A DNA stretch of 64,000 bases from Centrapalus pauciflorus. Its lineage: Eukaryota > Streptophyta > Magnoliopsida > Asterales > Asteraceae. Below, piece by piece: positions 62,777-64,000 of this stretch. How positions within the stretch are numbered: position 1 is the stretch's first letter; every line of letters starts with the position of its first letter. Both the position numbers and the translations under genes were made by a program. The notes beneath the pieces are model-generated. The model was not told the origin of the DNA. It searched no databases and saw nothing but the letters and a program-made list of their open reading frames with translations. The stretch spans positions 127,484 through 191,483 of the forward strand of contig JAANYP010000404.1 in NCBI GenBank assembly GCA_020465985.1, read 5' to 3'.

Positions 62777-63104
62777 GGGTTAAGTATCATTTTGACCATT
62801 TAACTTTTAAATTTGTCTCATTTAGCCATTAAATTATTTTTTGTCCTGATTTAACCACTATACTTTAGTTTAGTGTTCTATTTTGGGGGAAAATGAATAA
62901 AACTAATGGCTAAATCGGTACAAAATATGATAGTTCACTGGATAAATCGGGACAATTTTCAGTGGTTAAATCGGCAAAAAGAAAGTTTAGTGGCTAAATA
63001 TATATACAAAAAATAGTTCAGTGGCTAAATCGGGACAAAAAATAGTTTAATGGCTAAATCAAAAAAAAATCTAAAAGTTGGATGGTTAAAATGATATTTA
63101 ACCC
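62777..63104. mobile_element. Mutator-like foldback MITE, family 2 (copy B)
   Basis: Starts GGGTTAAGTATCATTTTGACC and ends GGTTAAAATGATATTTAACCC. Perfect 9-bp duplication AAAAAATAA (62768-62776, 63105-63113), although low complexity. Interior of repeated GGCTAAATCGGGACAAAAAATA-type units in both orientations. Confidence 0.9.
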
Positions 63105-63144
63105 AAAAAATAAAGATGGAGAACTTAACCAGTAAAAAATGAAT

Positions 63145-63454
63145 GGTCAAGTGTCATTTTGACCATCCAACTTTTAGATTTTTTTTCAATTTAGCCATTA
63201 AACTATTTTTTTGTCACGATTTAGCCACTAAACTATTTTTTGTATACATATTTAGCCACTCAACTTTCTTTTTACTGATTTGCACGATTTGACCACTACA
63301 CTATCATATTTTGTATCGATTTAGCCATTAGTTTTATTCATTTTTCCCAAATTAATCATCAAACAAAGTTTAGTGGTTAAATCAGGACAAAAAATAATTT
63401 AGTGGCTAAATGAGACAAATCTGAAAGTTGGATGGTCAAAATGATACTTAACCC
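63145..63454. mobile_element. Mutator-like foldback MITE, family 2 (copy C)
   Basis: Left end GGTCAAGTGTCATTTTGACC, right end GGTCAAAATGATACTTAACCC. Flanks AAAAATGAA and AAAAACGCA match at 7 of 9 only. It lies 40 bases from copy B in the same orientation. Confidence 0.75.
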
Positions 63455-64000
63455 AAAAACGCACAATGAATTTTTTAAACATATTCCATATATGTGTCAT
63501 GTGTGTATGTGTACGCACGAGTAGGAAAAAAAGAAAAAGAAATTAATGAGGTAGTAGGAAAGATGGGTATGAATGCATGATGGCACATGGCATCGTAGTC
63601 ACATACAATGACAAGACGAGTGTGATGTCGATCCTATAATACAATGTCTATCAAGAACCTAGCTATTACATATTTTGATATTTCAACCATATCATGATGT
63701 AACATCTCTCGGGCCCCTAGGTGCATTCAAAGATGTGGTGCATGTGTCCCCAATTCTCTATTATGATTTATGCAAAGATCAATCTCCCAACTACCCTGGT
63801 GGTTTTAGTTTGGTTTTTAATGCTTAACAGACCATGCAGTTGAAAAAAGTACCATATATATAATATCATTTGATTGTTAGCCTTACCTTTGTTATTTTCT
63901 TCAACATTTTGTTTGCGGTTGATACGGAATCCGCAACTAATACTACAGATTATGAAGCCATCGTCAACTTCTTGTGTGTAACATTTGGTTTCGGTTTTGA
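63455..64000. other. intergenic DNA to window edge
   Basis: Less AT-rich from 63700. A frame reading VDTESATNTTDYEAIVNFL runs off the right end with no ATG, so it may be an exon of a gene beyond the window; not assignable. Confidence 0.3.

Noticed and set aside
63900..64000. Exon of a gene at the right edge
   Set aside because: The open frame is too short and runs off the window; no start, splice site or family motif can be confirmed.

Overview
This is nuclear DNA of a flowering plant, most likely a eudicot and probably an asterid/Asteraceae-type genome. The evidence is two intron-containing plant genes with GT-AG exons, very AT-rich intergenic DNA, and dense layers of plant transposable elements. 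Everything was read by eye; no alignment or database search was run.

Layout. Positions 1-10047 are the 3' two thirds of a Ty1/Copia element related to the SIRE/Maximus lineage. It has a decayed gag-pre-integrase/integrase/RT/RNase H frame (1-3347), a long spacer with two tandem-repeat blocks, a decayed additional ('envelope-like') ORF (5941-9695), a polypurine tract and a 310-bp 3' LTR. The LTR sits inside the first of two near-identical Helitron-like units (3' ends at 12725 and 19011), which carry their own internal duplications. From 19012 to 25200 there are nested MITEs and a possible gene-fragment-carrying element.

Two host genes lie convergently at 25.2-37.4 kb. On the + strand is a seven-coding-exon RING-H2 E3 ubiquitin ligase of the BIG BROTHER type (254 aa). 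On the - strand is a ten-exon class-3 aldehyde dehydrogenase (482 aa, closest to ALDH3F1 from memory). All exon phases join and the key residues are present, so both look intact, although several introns hold SINE, foldback or MULE insertions. A nested hAT/PIF pair separates their 3' ends.

From 37.7 kb to the end the window is repeat-dominated: two solo LTRs with 5-bp target duplications, several hAT and Mutator-type miniature elements with exact 8- or 9-bp duplications, a PIF/Harbinger transposase pseudogene, two reverse-oriented Helitrons (one with a SINE inside), an S1/SPH-type self-incompatibility-like pseudogene split by a hairpin, and a dispersed segmental duplication (47.25-50.0 kb versus 56.4-58.9 kb).

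The most unusual object is the 3.2-kb element at 38373-41597. It has long terminal inverted repeats, is flanked by TG/TA microsatellites, and is filled with a satellite whose 21-bp unit carries the palindrome TCTACGTAGA. A truncated element with similar ends starts at 45896.
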